The notes under the pieces: generated by a model
The model's database searches: none
What the model saw: only the letters and a program-made list of their open reading frames with translations
Told to the model about the DNA's origin: nothing
Source of the DNA: Pseudomonadota bacterium
Lineage (GTDB): Bacteria > Pseudomonadota > Alphaproteobacteria > Kiloniellales > J153
DNA length: 5,137 nucleotides
NCBI GenBank assembly: GCA_022572105.1
Contig: JACZWN010000220.1
Location: 1-5,137 of the forward strand
Reading direction: 5' to 3'
Made by a program: the position numbers and the translations under genes
Shown here: piece after piece, positions 5,071 through 5,137 of the stretch
Numbering within the stretch: the first letter of the stretch is position 1
Layout: each line of letters opens with the position of its first letter

Positions 5071-5137
5071 CCGGCGCGCGCCGCCGGGGTTGCATGGGCG
5101 GGCGCGCCGGCGCCGGCTTCACGCTGGTCGAGCTCCT
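5067..5137 (+). CDS. gspJ: GspJ, minor pseudopilin of type II secretion (3' end outside window)
   Basis: An ATG at 5067 overlaps the gspI stop as ATGA, the usual sign of coupled translation, and opens a frame to the window end. The 23 visible codons end in a prepilin site G17|F18-T-L-V-E22-L, so this is a pseudopilin. Its place right after gspI identifies it as gspJ. A second ATG at 5094 would give a more typical 8-residue leader (M-G-G-R-A-G-A-G), with CCGGGG about 6 bases upstream as a possible ribosome binding site, so the real start could be either. Only the leader and the first residues of the helix are visible; nothing can be said of the rest. Confidence 0.85.
   Translation, partial: MTGARRRGCMGGRAGAGFTLVEL

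Noticed and set aside
940..5137. The possibility that this operon is a type IV pilus or competence cluster.
   Set aside because: The E-F-G-H-I-J order, the GspG calcium-binding acidic tail, the tetracysteine motif of GspE and the GspI/GspJ pseudopilins fit type II secretion.
1..5137. CRISPR arrays, insertion sequences, tRNA or rRNA genes, and prophage genes.
   Set aside because: No regularly spaced repeats, transposase motifs, terminal inverted repeats, tRNA-like arms or rRNA segments were seen on either strand.

Overview
This window looks like a metagenomic contig stitched from at least two, probably three, pieces, not one continuous natural locus. Positions 1 to about 430 are about 49% GC by hand count (205 of 420 bases). 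Positions 481-660 are about 75% GC (135 of 180), and the rest of the window stays in that range. The two compositions meet inside an open reading frame.

Layout. (a) About 1-448: a low-GC piece with the last 29 codons of an unidentified gene, a possible terminator, about 200 bases of intergenic DNA, and the N-terminus of a lipoprotein. Its C-A-Y-F-N-T-F-Y-N-A motif after the lipobox is one I associate with FCB-group bacteria (Calditrichaeota, KSB1, Latescibacteria and relatives). (b) About 449-939: a GC-rich piece with the C-terminal third of an RluC/RluD-type pseudouridine synthase, then the first 48 codons of an ATP12-family F1-ATPase assembly chaperone. ATP12 next to rluC points to Alphaproteobacteria. 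(c) About 940-5137: a GC-rich type II secretion (T2SS) operon in the canonical order gspE-F-G-H-I-J. gspE lacks its normal 5' end and gspJ runs off the window.

Both seams keep the reading frame open. An automatic gene caller would therefore report a 'lipoprotein-pseudouridine synthase' (293-793) and an 'ATP12-GspE' (796-2457). I read both as chimeras and not as new fusion proteins. At the second seam, both families normally carry an L-A-E-A-x-A-A-like stretch, so a shared short sequence may explain the join. Pieces (b) and (c) have similar composition and could come from one genome.

How the T2SS genes work together. GspE is the cytoplasmic secretion ATPase and GspF the inner-membrane platform protein it acts on. 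GspG is the major pseudopilin, GspH, GspI and GspJ are minor pseudopilins, and together they form the periplasmic pseudopilus that pushes folded proteins through the outer-membrane secretin (GspD, not in this window). The genes lie on one strand, tightly spaced or overlapping, and are probably one transcript.

I found no previously undescribed system. The points worth checking are the two seams, the gspH/gspI overlap with no usable start codon near the gspI prepilin site, and the long arginine-rich leaders of GspG and GspI.
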